Positions 1 through 7,213 of a stretch of DNA of 41,528 nucleotides are shown here, one piece after another. Position 1 is the first letter of the stretch. Each line of letters starts with the position of its first letter. Under the pieces are notes generated by a model. It was not told the DNA's origin, ran no database searches, and saw only the letters and a program-made list of their open reading frames with translations. Source of the stretch: Gammaproteobacteria bacterium (GTDB lineage Bacteria > Pseudomonadota > Gammaproteobacteria > Steroidobacterales > Steroidobacteraceae). A program made the position numbers and the translations under genes. The stretch spans positions 1 through 41,528 of the forward strand of contig JAQGOC010000325.1 of the NCBI GenBank assembly GCA_028293805.1. Direction: 5' to 3'.

Positions 1-1
1 T

Positions 2-589
2 TGGAAAATCGCGATGGACAACTATCTCGAGTCGTATCACGTTCCGATCGGACATCCGGGACTGTTCCGCATGTTCACGCCTGACTACGACGACCAGGTC
101 AACCTGCCGACGGGTGTTGCCCGGGGCATCAGCTGGTTGCGCGAGCGGTTGTCCACAAAGTGGAGCGAGCGCATGTATCAGCAGCTCGTGGGCAAGGTCG
201 CGATAGGGCTCCCCGAAGCGCACCGCAGGCGCTGGAGCTTCTACAGCATGCTGCCGAATCTGGGGATAGACGTGTTTCCGGACCAGATGGACTTCTTCCA
301 GGTGCTGCCGCGCGGTCCCGGCAAATGCACGGTCCGGGGCGGGTCGTTCGCCCATCCTGATGACAGGCGCGAGATGAAGATCGTTCGCTACTTATCCACG
401 CGCATCAACCGGCAGGTCCAGCGGGAGGACGAGTTCCTATGTCGCCGCGTGCAACAGGGACTCGCATCGAGCAGCTATGAGCCGGGGCCACTGTCGAAGC
501 TCGAGAACTGCATGTTGGAGTTTCATGACCTGTTGCGGGGGAAGATTCCGGAAGCGGCCTGCCTGAGCGCACCTGCGACGTTCGCGTGA
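2..589 (+). CDS. Rieske non-heme iron oxygenase alpha subunit, C-terminal catalytic part (5' end outside window)
   Basis: The reading frame is open from the window edge and begins in the WK...DNYLESYH segment that opens the catalytic domain of ring-hydroxylating oxygenase alpha subunits. Counting from the ATG at 14, His9 and His14 (H-x4-H) and Asp139 in the segment REDEFLCRR are the expected 2-His-1-carboxylate iron ligands. The tail VQQGLASSSYEPGPLS is also typical of the family. The Rieske domain must lie upstream of the window. The DNYLE-YHVP loop and the QREDxxLCxxVQxGL motif resemble choline-monooxygenase-like members as well as aromatic dioxygenases, so the substrate is uncertain. The neighbours (BetI-like regulator, polyamine-type transporter, TmpA/TmpB-like pair) make a quaternary amine the better guess. 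The gene converges with the fusion regulator, whose C-terminal half is a degenerate relative of this protein. Confidence 0.85.
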   Translation, partial: WKIAMDNYLESYHVPIGHPGLFRMFTPDYDDQVNLPTGVARGISWLRERLSTKWSERMYQQLVGKVAIGLPEAHRRRWSFYSMLPNLGIDVFPDQMDFFQVLPRGPGKCTVRGGSFAHPDDRREMKIVRYLSTRINRQVQREDEFLCRRVQQGLASSSYEPGPLSKLENCMLEFHDLLRGKIPEAACLSAPATFA

Positions 590-685
590 TGCAAACGCGG
601 CGGTCGCGCTCGCCTCCTTCGCACAGCACCGGAGCTGGTCGCTTCGCTACAGCGCGCCGAAATGCCGCCGAGTGAATTCCTGCGG

Positions 686-2329
686 CTAGGGGTTTTGGGG
701 TACTTTGCCGACGAGCGGGAACAGATCGGCAATCGAGCGACGAAACTCGGCGAGAGCGGGTGTAACGGGTCCCGTTTCGAGGACTTCATCCGCGGCTGCC
801 ACGAGCCCGGTTTGAGTCGATTCGGCGAGCTCGACCTGCTGAGCGACCCAGACATCGATTCGTCGACGGCCGTCTGGTTCCTCTCCACTCTCCTGCCTCG
901 CTCGCTTGCGGCCCTTCTGTGCCCCTGCGGAGAAGTCCAGGCGCTGGAGGCGGCTGCGGCCGGGCGCTTCGGGCAGCACGCGCAGAATGGATGCACCCTC
1001 GGGTCGGATCTCGACCCAGTGATTCGGCGCCACAAAGCGACCCCGCGACGGCGAACTTTCCAACCACTGCTCGACCACCAGCTTCCAGTCAGCGGCAAGC
1101 TCGGTTTCCTGCATGCTCGTGGGCGCCAGCGCCGCGAGCCCAACCCAACCGCTCGAGTCCGTGCCTCCTTGCGCATCGCCTCCCTGCGCGCCGTCCGCCT
1201 GCATCGCGCCGGGCGCGCGCACGAGGATCAGGCCATCCTGTTGTTTCACGTCGAGCGGCGTCAGATCCCCCGCCGCTTCGCCGTTGGTCAGCCTGCCATC
1301 GAATTTGTACGTGAGTCCATGCGGCGCACAGGGTATCGCGCCAACGAAATGACCTTTGCGAACACTAACGAGGGCATGCGGCCGCCGCCGACATGCGTTC
1401 CGATAGGCACGCAGTCTGCCTTTCTCATCGCGGACCACCAGCGCTCGCTCGCTCGCGAGATCGCCTGCCAGGAAATCGCCGGCGGCAGGCATCTCCGCTT
1501 CGTGGCCGATCACCTGCCACGCGGGTCGAAACAGCCGCGCACGTTCGACAGCCAACAGAGCCCCATTCGAATAGGACGAGCTCGGCAAGCGTGCTCCAGT
1601 CGCTCCGGGAGCAGGCGCAGCACTCCGGCGGAGCGTCCCGCGGCCAAACTGGCCGGGAAACACCGATCGCAGGAACGCCATCGACTGCGCCCGCGCGACC
1701 GCTCGATCGACGTCCGCCTCGCGTTGAAAGGCGATTCCCTGCCAAAGGACTTCGAGCGCTCCGATGAGTCCCAGCGCGATACCATCCGTATCGAGATGAG
1801 ACTCGCCCGTCGTGACAATGACGCGCTCGATCAGATCCCGCACCAGCGCCGCGAAGTCCTCGTCCTTGCGTCCGCAGATGTCGTAATACTCCTGCCGCGA
1901 GCTGGCCTCGCCCCAGAACGAGTACCAGACGGAAACTTTCCGGGGGCTGGCGATCTCGGCATCCAGATACAGGTCCACGAGCAGCTCCAGCGCCTCGACA
2001 GGAGTGTCCCTGAGCTGCGCGACGGGAACGAGCACCCGCTCCTCGAACTCCGCGGCCAGATAGGCGAGGGACGCGACCAGCATCGCGTCCTTGGAGTCGA
2101 AGTAGAACCGCACGATGCCCGGCGACATCTCCGCGATCGCGACCACCTTCTCGACGGTCGTCCGCGACGGCCCATGAATGTGCAGGGCGGAGATGCAGGC
2201 GTCGATCAGCCGCTGACGCTGCCGCACCCTGGAGGCGCGCTCAGGGACCGCCTCGACGGTCTGCTTAGGCTTGCGTGCGGACACCACGTTGTTTCGGGTC
2301 ACTCTCGATGCGCCTGTGGATCTGGACAA
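686..2329 (-). CDS. Fusion regulator: BetI-like TetR repressor joined to a catalytically dead Rieske-oxygenase alpha domain
   Basis: One uninterrupted frame of 547 residues. Residues about 33-225 are a TetR/BetI protein: helix-turn-helix around 52-80 (RTTVEKVVAIAEMSPGIVRF), then a ligand domain with VWYSFW and ALEVLWQG segments like those of choline-sensing BetI. After an Ala/Pro-rich linker (230-248), residues 250-547 follow a Rieske oxygenase alpha subunit end to end: LFRPAWQVIGH, VVRDEKGRLRAYRNAC, IPCAPHGLTYKFDG, ADWKLVVEQWLES, TQTGLV. The Rieske ligands are C313, C334 and H337, but the first His is R315. Aligned with the oxygenase at 2-589, the iron ligands H, H and D become P427, F432 and Q498. 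I infer a sensor pseudoenzyme. The start is uncertain: TTG at 2329 is the longest, with GTG at 2302, 2287 or 2284 as alternatives. It is divergent from the permease genes and convergent with the intact oxygenase. Confidence 0.85.
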   Translation of the reverse strand: MSRSTGASRVTRNNVVSARKPKQTVEAVPERASRVRQRQRLIDACISALHIHGPSRTTVEKVVAIAEMSPGIVRFYFDSKDAMLVASLAYLAAEFEERVLVPVAQLRDTPVEALELLVDLYLDAEIASPRKVSVWYSFWGEASSRQEYYDICGRKDEDFAALVRDLIERVIVTTGESHLDTDGIALGLIGALEVLWQGIAFQREADVDRAVARAQSMAFLRSVFPGQFGRGTLRRSAAPAPGATGARLPSSSYSNGALLAVERARLFRPAWQVIGHEAEMPAAGDFLAGDLASERALVVRDEKGRLRAYRNACRRRPHALVSVRKGHFVGAIPCAPHGLTYKFDGRLTNGEAAGDLTPLDVKQQDGLILVRAPGAMQADGAQGGDAQGGTDSSGWVGLAALAPTSMQETELAADWKLVVEQWLESSPSRGRFVAPNHWVEIRPEGASILRVLPEAPGRSRLQRLDFSAGAQKGRKRARQESGEEPDGRRRIDVWVAQQVELAESTQTGLVAAADEVLETGPVTPALAEFRRSIADLFPLVGKVPQNP

Positions 2330-2333
2330 ACCC

Positions 2334-2347
2334 TGTACACACGTACA
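2334..2347. promoter_or_regulatory. Inverted repeat TGTAC-N4-GTACA, candidate operator of the fusion regulator
   Basis: A 14-bp site with perfect 5-bp arms and the spacer ACAC lies in the roughly 60-bp gap between the divergent fusion regulator (start about 2329) and the permease gene (start 2392). TetR-family repressors bind such palindromes next to their own genes. It is the only obvious palindrome in this gap. Binding by this protein is inferred from position only. Confidence 0.45.
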
Positions 2348-2364
2348 AGTTTATCGCGCACAAT
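2336..2364 (+). promoter_or_regulatory. Weak candidate promoter for the permease genes
   Basis: TACACA (2336-2341) and CACAAT (2359-2364), 17 bp apart, each match 4 of 6 bases of the sigma-70 boxes. The -35 box would lie inside the palindrome at 2334-2347, so bound repressor would block it. The matches are poor and the call rests mainly on position. Confidence 0.25.
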
Positions 2365-2391
2365 AGCCTGAAGGCACCCCATAGCGTGTTA

Positions 2392-3282
2392 ATGAAACTG
2401 ACCGCGCGCCCGGGCCGCTGGCTCATCATCCTCCCGCCGCTGCTGTTCCTGCTGGTGTTCTTCCTCATCCCGTTCGCATTCGCCTTCAAGATCAGCTTCG
2501 CCGAAGTCGCGGCACGGGTACCGCCGTTCACCGATATTCTCTCGAGCTCCCCCGGCCGCGGGCTGCAGCTCACCCTGAGCCCGTCGAACTACCAATACCT
2601 GTTCACGGACGAAGTCTACGGCTATGCCTACCTGTACTCGCTCAGGACCGCGTTCTTCTCGACCCTGATCTGCCTGGGCCTCGGCTATCCCATGGCGTAC
2701 GCGATCGCCCGGGCGTCGAAGTCGACGCAGAACATTCTCCTGCTGATCATCATTCTGCCGTTCTGGACTTCCTTCCTGCTGCGCGTGTATGCGCTCGAAG
2801 GCATCATCCGCGATAACGGCATGCTCAACACCGTGCTGCTGCATCTCGGGGTCATTCATCACCCCTTGCACATCATGCGCACGAGCCTCGCGGTCTATCT
2901 GGGAATCATCTATTCCTATCTTCCTTTCATGGTGCTGCCGCTGTTTGCCACGCTGGAGAAGCTCGACGCTACGCTGCTCGAAGCGGCCGCGGACCTGGGC
3001 AGCCCGCCGTGGCGCACGTTCATCGATGTGACGCTGCCGCTGTCGATACCCGGGGTGATCGCCGGTTCGATGTTGGTGTTCATTCCGGCGGTCGGGGAGT
3101 TCGTCATTCCCTCGCTGCTGGGCGGTCCGGACAACCTGATGATCGGCCGCGTCCTGTGGGACGAGTTCTTCGGAAATCACGACTGGCCGGTCGCCTCCGC
3201 CGTGGCGATCGCCTTCCTCGTGCTGCTGGCCGGCCCGATCGCGATCTACCAGTACTACAACGTGAAACAGCTCGAGCCGTAG
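2392..3282 (+). CDS. ABC transporter permease, PotB-like (spermidine/putrescine type)
   Basis: A 296-residue inner-membrane permease with about six hydrophobic segments. The first (residues 10-32) follows the short N-terminus MKLTARPGRW. The EAA loop that docks to the ATPase is clear as EAAADLGSPPWRTFIDVTLP, and VGEFVIPSLLGGPDNLMIG is typical of PotB. I chose the ATG at 2392. An upstream ATG at 2275 would add 39 residues that do not look like this family and would run into the divergent regulator. The gene is followed after 5 nt by the PotC-like permease, so the two are co-transcribed. Related permeases serve polyamine, aminoethylphosphonate and other amine importers; the flanking oxidation genes suggest a quaternary amine or its phosphonate. 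No ATPase gene lies in the window. Confidence 0.88.
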   Translation: MKLTARPGRWLIILPPLLFLLVFFLIPFAFAFKISFAEVAARVPPFTDILSSSPGRGLQLTLSPSNYQYLFTDEVYGYAYLYSLRTAFFSTLICLGLGYPMAYAIARASKSTQNILLLIIILPFWTSFLLRVYALEGIIRDNGMLNTVLLHLGVIHHPLHIMRTSLAVYLGIIYSYLPFMVLPLFATLEKLDATLLEAAADLGSPPWRTFIDVTLPLSIPGVIAGSMLVFIPAVGEFVIPSLLGGPDNLMIGRVLWDEFFGNHDWPVASAVAIAFLVLLAGPIAIYQYYNVKQLEP

Positions 3283-3287
3283 CGCAA

Positions 3288-4112
3288 ATGGAAAAACGCC
3301 ACTCACCGCTGCTGCTGTCCATCCTGTGCCTGGGGATCGCGCTGCTCTATGTTCCGATCCTGACGCTCATCGCCTATTCGTTCAACGCTTCGCCGCTGGT
3401 GAATGTGTGGGGTGGCTTCTCCACCATGTGGTACGCCGAGCTCATTCATAATCGGCAGCTGCTGGGGGCGGCCCTACTGTCATTGGAAGTCGCGGTCACG
3501 GCCTCCACGGTTGCGGTCGTACTGGGCACGCTTGCCGCGATTGCGCTCGTACGCTTCGCCAGGTTTCCGGGCCGATTGCTCCTCACGGGCATGGTGAACG
3601 CGCCTCTCGTGATGCCTGAGATCATCACGGGCATCACACAGCTGTTGCTGTTCGTCTCGATGCTGCAGATGTTCTCGTGGCCGCATCGGGGCTTCACCAC
3701 GATCGTCCTCTCTCACGTCGCCTTCTGCACCGCTTACGCGACGATCACTGTGCAATCACGCCTGCAGAGCGCCGACCGATCGCTGGAGGAAGCCGCGATG
3801 GACCTCGGGTCCGGGCCGGCGCGCGCCTTCATCGAGATCACGCTGCCGATCATCGCGCCGGCGCTGCTGTCGAGCTGGTTATTGAGCTTCACTCTGTCGT
3901 TGGACGATCTCGTGATCTCGAGCTTCGTATCCGGACCGGGCGCCAGCACCCTACCCATGGTCATCTATTCGAAAGTGAAGTTAGGCGTGAGCCCCGACAT
4001 CAACGCCCTCGCGAGCCTCATCATCATCGGCGTCGGTGTCTGCGTCATCGCCGCCGGCTATCTCATGCGTCGCGCGCAGAGGCAAAGAGAGCTCGAAACG
4101 AAGTTCCCTTAG
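3288..4112 (+). CDS. ABC transporter permease, PotC-like (spermidine/putrescine type)
   Basis: A 274-residue second permease of the importer. It starts MEKRHSPLLLSILCLGIALLY with an N-terminal membrane segment, and its EAA loop reads EAAMDLGSGPARAFIEITLP. The segments PLVMPEIITGI and FTLSLDDLVISSFVSGPG are characteristic of PotC/PotI. The start is the ATG at 3288, five bases after the stop of the PotB-like gene; the open frame extends further upstream but only inside that gene. It would form the heterodimeric channel with the preceding protein. It converges with the HD-domain gene at 4165, with no clear terminator between them. Substrate is not known from sequence. Confidence 0.88.
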   Translation: MEKRHSPLLLSILCLGIALLYVPILTLIAYSFNASPLVNVWGGFSTMWYAELIHNRQLLGAALLSLEVAVTASTVAVVLGTLAAIALVRFARFPGRLLLTGMVNAPLVMPEIITGITQLLLFVSMLQMFSWPHRGFTTIVLSHVAFCTAYATITVQSRLQSADRSLEEAAMDLGSGPARAFIEITLPIIAPALLSSWLLSFTLSLDDLVISSFVSGPGASTLPMVIYSKVKLGVSPDINALASLIIIGVGVCVIAAGYLMRRAQRQRELETKFP

Positions 4113-4164
4113 ACTGCCGACCCCACGTCATCGCACCCCGAATCACCCGGCCGCATTTGTGCCT

Positions 4165-4764
4165 CTATGCAGGATCCCGGCCCGTATAACGCGGGTCGTG
4201 AGGGGGTCGACCGAAGATCTTGCGCACCAGCGGCTCGAACTCCTCGAGCGGCTTCGTCGGGTACTCCGGATCGAATGACGCCTGGTCCCAACGCGCGCAG
4301 AACGCCTCGCAAGCGGCATACCACTTGTGCCCCTTCAGTCGATCGCGCGCATTCCGATCCCCACCCATGTGGTGCACGTAGTAGTACGACTGTACCAACC
4401 CATGGTGCTCGACTATCCAGGTCACCTCGGGGCGGACATACGGCCGCAGGATTCCCGCAGCAATTTCTGCATGATTGTAGGGAGCGAGCTCATCACCGAT
4501 ATCGTGAATCAGGGCCGCGACCACCAGCTCCTCATCCGCCCCATCGGCCAGCGCGCGGCTCGCGACCTGCAGGGAGTGCCCGAGCCGGCTGACGGGGTAG
4601 CCTTGCAGGGAGTGATCGAGCTTGCGCAGCGCATCCAGGACACGATCGGGCAAGCCCACGGCGTACTCCCGCTCGGAGCGGTCCAACAGCAGATAATCCT
4701 CGCGCGTGCCGTCCTGCATTCTGCGAAAACTGACCATTGGGCCCATTTGACTCTCCAGGCTCAT
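4165..4764 (-). CDS. HD-domain protein, TmpB/PhnZ-like mixed-valent diiron oxygenase
   Basis: A 199-residue protein with metal ligands placed as in an HD fold: H63 (LGHSLQ), H87-D88 (LIHDIGD), H98 (YNHAEIAA), H120/H121 (VEHHGL) and D160 (RWDQ) or D165. PhnZ and TmpB use this fold as a mixed-valent di-iron oxygenase to split a hydroxylated phosphonate C-P bond. TmpB acts on the hydroxylated trimethylammonio-ethylphosphonate and yields glycine betaine and phosphate. I assign the TmpB-like role because the gene directly follows a TmpA-like dioxygenase. The start at 4764 is set by GAGGAG seven bases upstream, just past the stop of that gene. A longer frame to 4854 would overlap it by 80 bp. Alternatives are a nucleotide phosphohydrolase or a myo-inositol-oxygenase-type activity on another compound. 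Confidence 0.7.
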   Translation of the reverse strand: MSLESQMGPMVSFRRMQDGTREDYLLLDRSEREYAVGLPDRVLDALRKLDHSLQGYPVSRLGHSLQVASRALADGADEELVVAALIHDIGDELAPYNHAEIAAGILRPYVRPEVTWIVEHHGLVQSYYYVHHMGGDRNARDRLKGHKWYAACEAFCARWDQASFDPEYPTKPLEEFEPLVRKIFGRPPHDPRYTGRDPA

Positions 4765-4774
4765 GCGGCTCTCC

Positions 4775-5917
4775 TCAATCCGAACGGCCGGGCGATTGCG
4801 CAACTGGCGAGGATGGCCGGCGACGCAGGACGCGATACAGACTCCGCGGTCCATCGATGTCGATATAACAACCCTGCAGATGGCGCTGCCCGGCCGCGGG
4901 ATCGAACCCCGTTCGACCGTGCAGGAGGCGGCGGTTATCCATCATGAGGAGCTCACCGGCGTCGAGCCGGAAGCGAATCTCGAATTCGGGGGAACGCAGC
5001 AGATGATCGAAGGCGCGACGGGCCCGATAGTAGTCCGCAAGGTCCTCGGGCAGCGCCAACGGCACGAAATCAAGTCGCGGACTGAAATTGATCGCCTGCA
5101 CCCGCCCCATGACATCGAGCTCGATCGGCGTCGCGCTGGCCACCAGCTCGGTGGTGTCATCCCGGTAGCGAAATCTCACCGGCGTACGCGAAAGCAATTG
5201 AAAGGCCTCGACGTCGCGTGTGCGCAGCGCCTCCGCGGCGGCGTGACCATCCACGAGAGTGGATAAACCGCCGGAGGTCTCGTTGATCAGGCAATGAAGA
5301 AGCTGGACGCCCGGCACCGGCGCGCGATAGGGATTGTCCGTGTGCGGATCCAGAGGCAGCGACGTATAGGCGAGATCACTCGCCTCCGGCACCGAGCGCA
5401 CCTCGAACAGGGCACCGAAGTTGGTCTGCCTCGTAAAGCCGAACGTGGCGGCGACCTGCAGGACCGTGCGGGGAACAGGCGGCACCCCCCTCAGAATGAG
5501 GAAGCCGTACTCCAGGAAAGCGCTGATCCAGCCCGCCAGTTTCGCATCGGCCGGGTGGCTATCCCACTCGGCCCGCGGGAAACTCGTCAGCGTCCCATTC
5601 CACGGGCGCGCAGCGGGAATGTCGTGCTCGCCAGGGGCGAGCACCGCTTCGGCCAGCAGCTCCTGCCCTAGAAAATCGGCCTCGTGGCCATCGCTGAATC
5701 GCACACGCAGACATCCGGGCCGCGGCTCCGAAACGGCGCTCAGGGCCAGCCCCAAATCCAGATCAGAAGGATCCTGCAGACGCTGCCCCGTCCGCAGGTC
5801 GAACGTCTGCGGATCCGGACAGCGCTCCCGCAGCCAGATCGGATGGAGCGCGAAGCGTTGGCCGCTGTCGAGCTCGATAGTGAGTTCCGTGGGAGAAGTG
5901 ATTTGCAATCGCGGCAT
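4775..5917 (-). CDS. Fe(II)/2-oxoglutarate dioxygenase of the gamma-butyrobetaine hydroxylase family, TmpA-like
   Basis: A 380-residue protein of two parts. Residues 1-95 resemble the small N-terminal domain of gamma-butyrobetaine hydroxylases (TIELDSGQRFALHPIWLRERCPDP). Residues 120-365 form the TauD-type core with the iron ligands H192, D194 (HTDNPY) and H333 (NRRLLHGRTGF), and R345 as the likely 2-oxoglutarate ligand. The family hydroxylates trimethylammonium substrates: gamma-butyrobetaine to carnitine, trimethyllysine, or (TmpA) trimethylammonio-ethylphosphonate. The HD gene just downstream favours the TmpA role; carnitine synthesis remains possible. The N-terminal zinc cluster, several Cys plus one His in the human enzyme, is reduced to a single Cys (C33). 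The gene starts 7 nt after the stop of the PotD-like gene and is clearly in one operon with it. Confidence 0.8.
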   Translation of the reverse strand: MPRLQITSPTELTIELDSGQRFALHPIWLRERCPDPQTFDLRTGQRLQDPSDLDLGLALSAVSEPRPGCLRVRFSDGHEADFLGQELLAEAVLAPGEHDIPAARPWNGTLTSFPRAEWDSHPADAKLAGWISAFLEYGFLILRGVPPVPRTVLQVAATFGFTRQTNFGALFEVRSVPEASDLAYTSLPLDPHTDNPYRAPVPGVQLLHCLINETSGGLSTLVDGHAAAEALRTRDVEAFQLLSRTPVRFRYRDDTTELVASATPIELDVMGRVQAINFSPRLDFVPLALPEDLADYYRARRAFDHLLRSPEFEIRFRLDAGELLMMDNRRLLHGRTGFDPAAGQRHLQGCYIDIDGPRSLYRVLRRRPSSPVAQSPGRSD

Positions 5918-5924
5918 GATGGAG

Positions 5925-7100
5925 TTACTTCGCCGTCTTGATTCGGGTCCAGGTGCGCGTGCGGATGCGCTCGAGCGCCGGGCTGACTTCCGCGGACTGA
6001 TACAACCTGGTCTCCACTTCCGCAGTGGGGTAGACCGCGGGGTCGTTCAGGACTTGCGGATCGACAAACGCGTTGGCCGCGAGGTTGTCGTTCGCATAAT
6101 GGATCTCGTTGGTGACCGCGGCGATGACGCGCGGCTCGAGCATGAAGTTCAGGAACTTGTGCGCGGCGTCGGGATGCGGCGCCCCGGCGGGAATCAGCAA
6201 CGCGTCGAAGGAAGCGTTGGCGCCCTCCTTCGGCACTGTGAATGCGAGGTTCACTGCCAGGCCGGCGGCCTTGGCGCGGGCCCGGGAGGTGGCATAGTCA
6301 CCGGACCAGGACATGGAGAGGCAGAACTCCCTGTTGGCGAGGCCGTTCATATACTCGGTGGAGTCAAATGCGCGGATGTACGGACGCACGGCAAGAACCA
6401 GCCGCGCGGCACGCTCGTAGTCCTCCTTGCGCTGTGTATTCGGGTCGATGCGCAGGTAGTTGAGCGCGAGCTGCAGGACATCCTCGGCCGAATCCAGCAG
6501 CGTCACGCCGCAATCCGCGAAGCGCGCGATGACCTGCGGCTTGAAGATCATGTCCAGGCTGTCGAGCGGCGCATCGGGCATACGCGCCTTGATCAGGTCG
6601 ACATTATAGGTAAAGCCGTTGACGTGCCGCAGATAGGGCATGGCGTGCCGATTCCCGGGGTCCGCTCCCGCCTCGCGGGCGAGCACGTGCGGATTGAGAT
6701 TCTTCCAGTTCGGCAGCTTGCCGCGATCCAGCGGCTGGTAGATGCCGGCCTTGATCTGGCGACTGAAGAAATCGGTCGACGCGCTCACCACGTCATAGCC
6801 CGAGTCGCCCGCCATCATCTTGGCCTCGAGAGTCTCATCGGCGTCGTAAGTGTCATAAACGACTCTGATGCCGGAGGCGCGCTCGAACTCCGCCACTGTG
6901 TTCTTGCCGATGTAATCCGCCCAGTTGTAGACGTACAGCACCTTCTCTTCAGGGGCTCTACCCACACGCCCGGACGCCACATGCGGATCGGGACTACAGG
7001 CACCGAGCGCAGCAGCGGTCAGCAGCACCAGCCTGCCGGAGGGCGCGACCGCCGCAAGCAGACTTGCGCAACACGCCAGCAGACGCGTCGGCGTCATCAT
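5925..7100 (-). CDS. Spermidine/putrescine-type ABC transporter substrate-binding lipoprotein, PotD/PotF-like
   Basis: A 391-residue periplasmic binding protein. The mature part begins KVLYVYNWADYIGKNTVAEFE, the hallmark of PotD/PotF, followed by VVYDTYDADETLEAKMMAGDSGYDVVSAS. The N-terminus is hydrophobic and ends in LGAC (C35), a lipobox, so the protein is probably a lipoprotein anchored to the membrane rather than freely soluble as in E. coli PotD. Two ATG codons lie in tandem at 7100 and 7097; I use the first. It is the first gene of a leftward operon with the TmpA-like and TmpB-like genes, while its permeases sit on the opposite strand and converge on that operon. Length is near PotF (370). 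The usual acidic polyamine contacts cannot be judged by eye, so the ligand may be another cationic amine. Confidence 0.85.
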   Translation of the reverse strand: MMTPTRLLACCASLLAAVAPSGRLVLLTAAALGACSPDPHVASGRVGRAPEEKVLYVYNWADYIGKNTVAEFERASGIRVVYDTYDADETLEAKMMAGDSGYDVVSASTDFFSRQIKAGIYQPLDRGKLPNWKNLNPHVLAREAGADPGNRHAMPYLRHVNGFTYNVDLIKARMPDAPLDSLDMIFKPQVIARFADCGVTLLDSAEDVLQLALNYLRIDPNTQRKEDYERAARLVLAVRPYIRAFDSTEYMNGLANREFCLSMSWSGDYATSRARAKAAGLAVNLAFTVPKEGANASFDALLIPAGAPHPDAAHKFLNFMLEPRVIAAVTNEIHYANDNLAANAFVDPQVLNDPAVYPTAEVETRLYQSAEVSPALERIRTRTWTRIKTAK

Positions 7101-7140
7101 GGGGCCCGCTCGAGGTTTCCGCGCAACCAGGCGTCCTGTA

Positions 7141-7170
7141 TTATTGACACGATAATAATAACGGTGCAAG
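7141..7170 (-). promoter_or_regulatory. Candidate sigma-70 promoter of the PotD-like/TmpA-like/TmpB-like operon
   Basis: Read leftward, TTGCAC (7165-7170) and AATAAT (7141-7146) are separated by 18 bp. They lie about 40 bp upstream of the ATG at 7100, in an unusually A/T-rich patch for this genome. No palindrome as clear as the one at 2334-2347 is visible here. Confidence 0.4.
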
Positions 7171-7213
7171 GCATCGGCGTGCACCTTCTGGCCCGTGGGA
7201 ACTGTAACCGCCC

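Noticed and set aside
662-2371. Long open frame on the + strand (569 codons)
   Set aside because: It is the antisense of the fusion regulator; Arg/Pro-rich, with no family motif, while the opposite strand reads as TetR plus Rieske-like sequence over its whole length.
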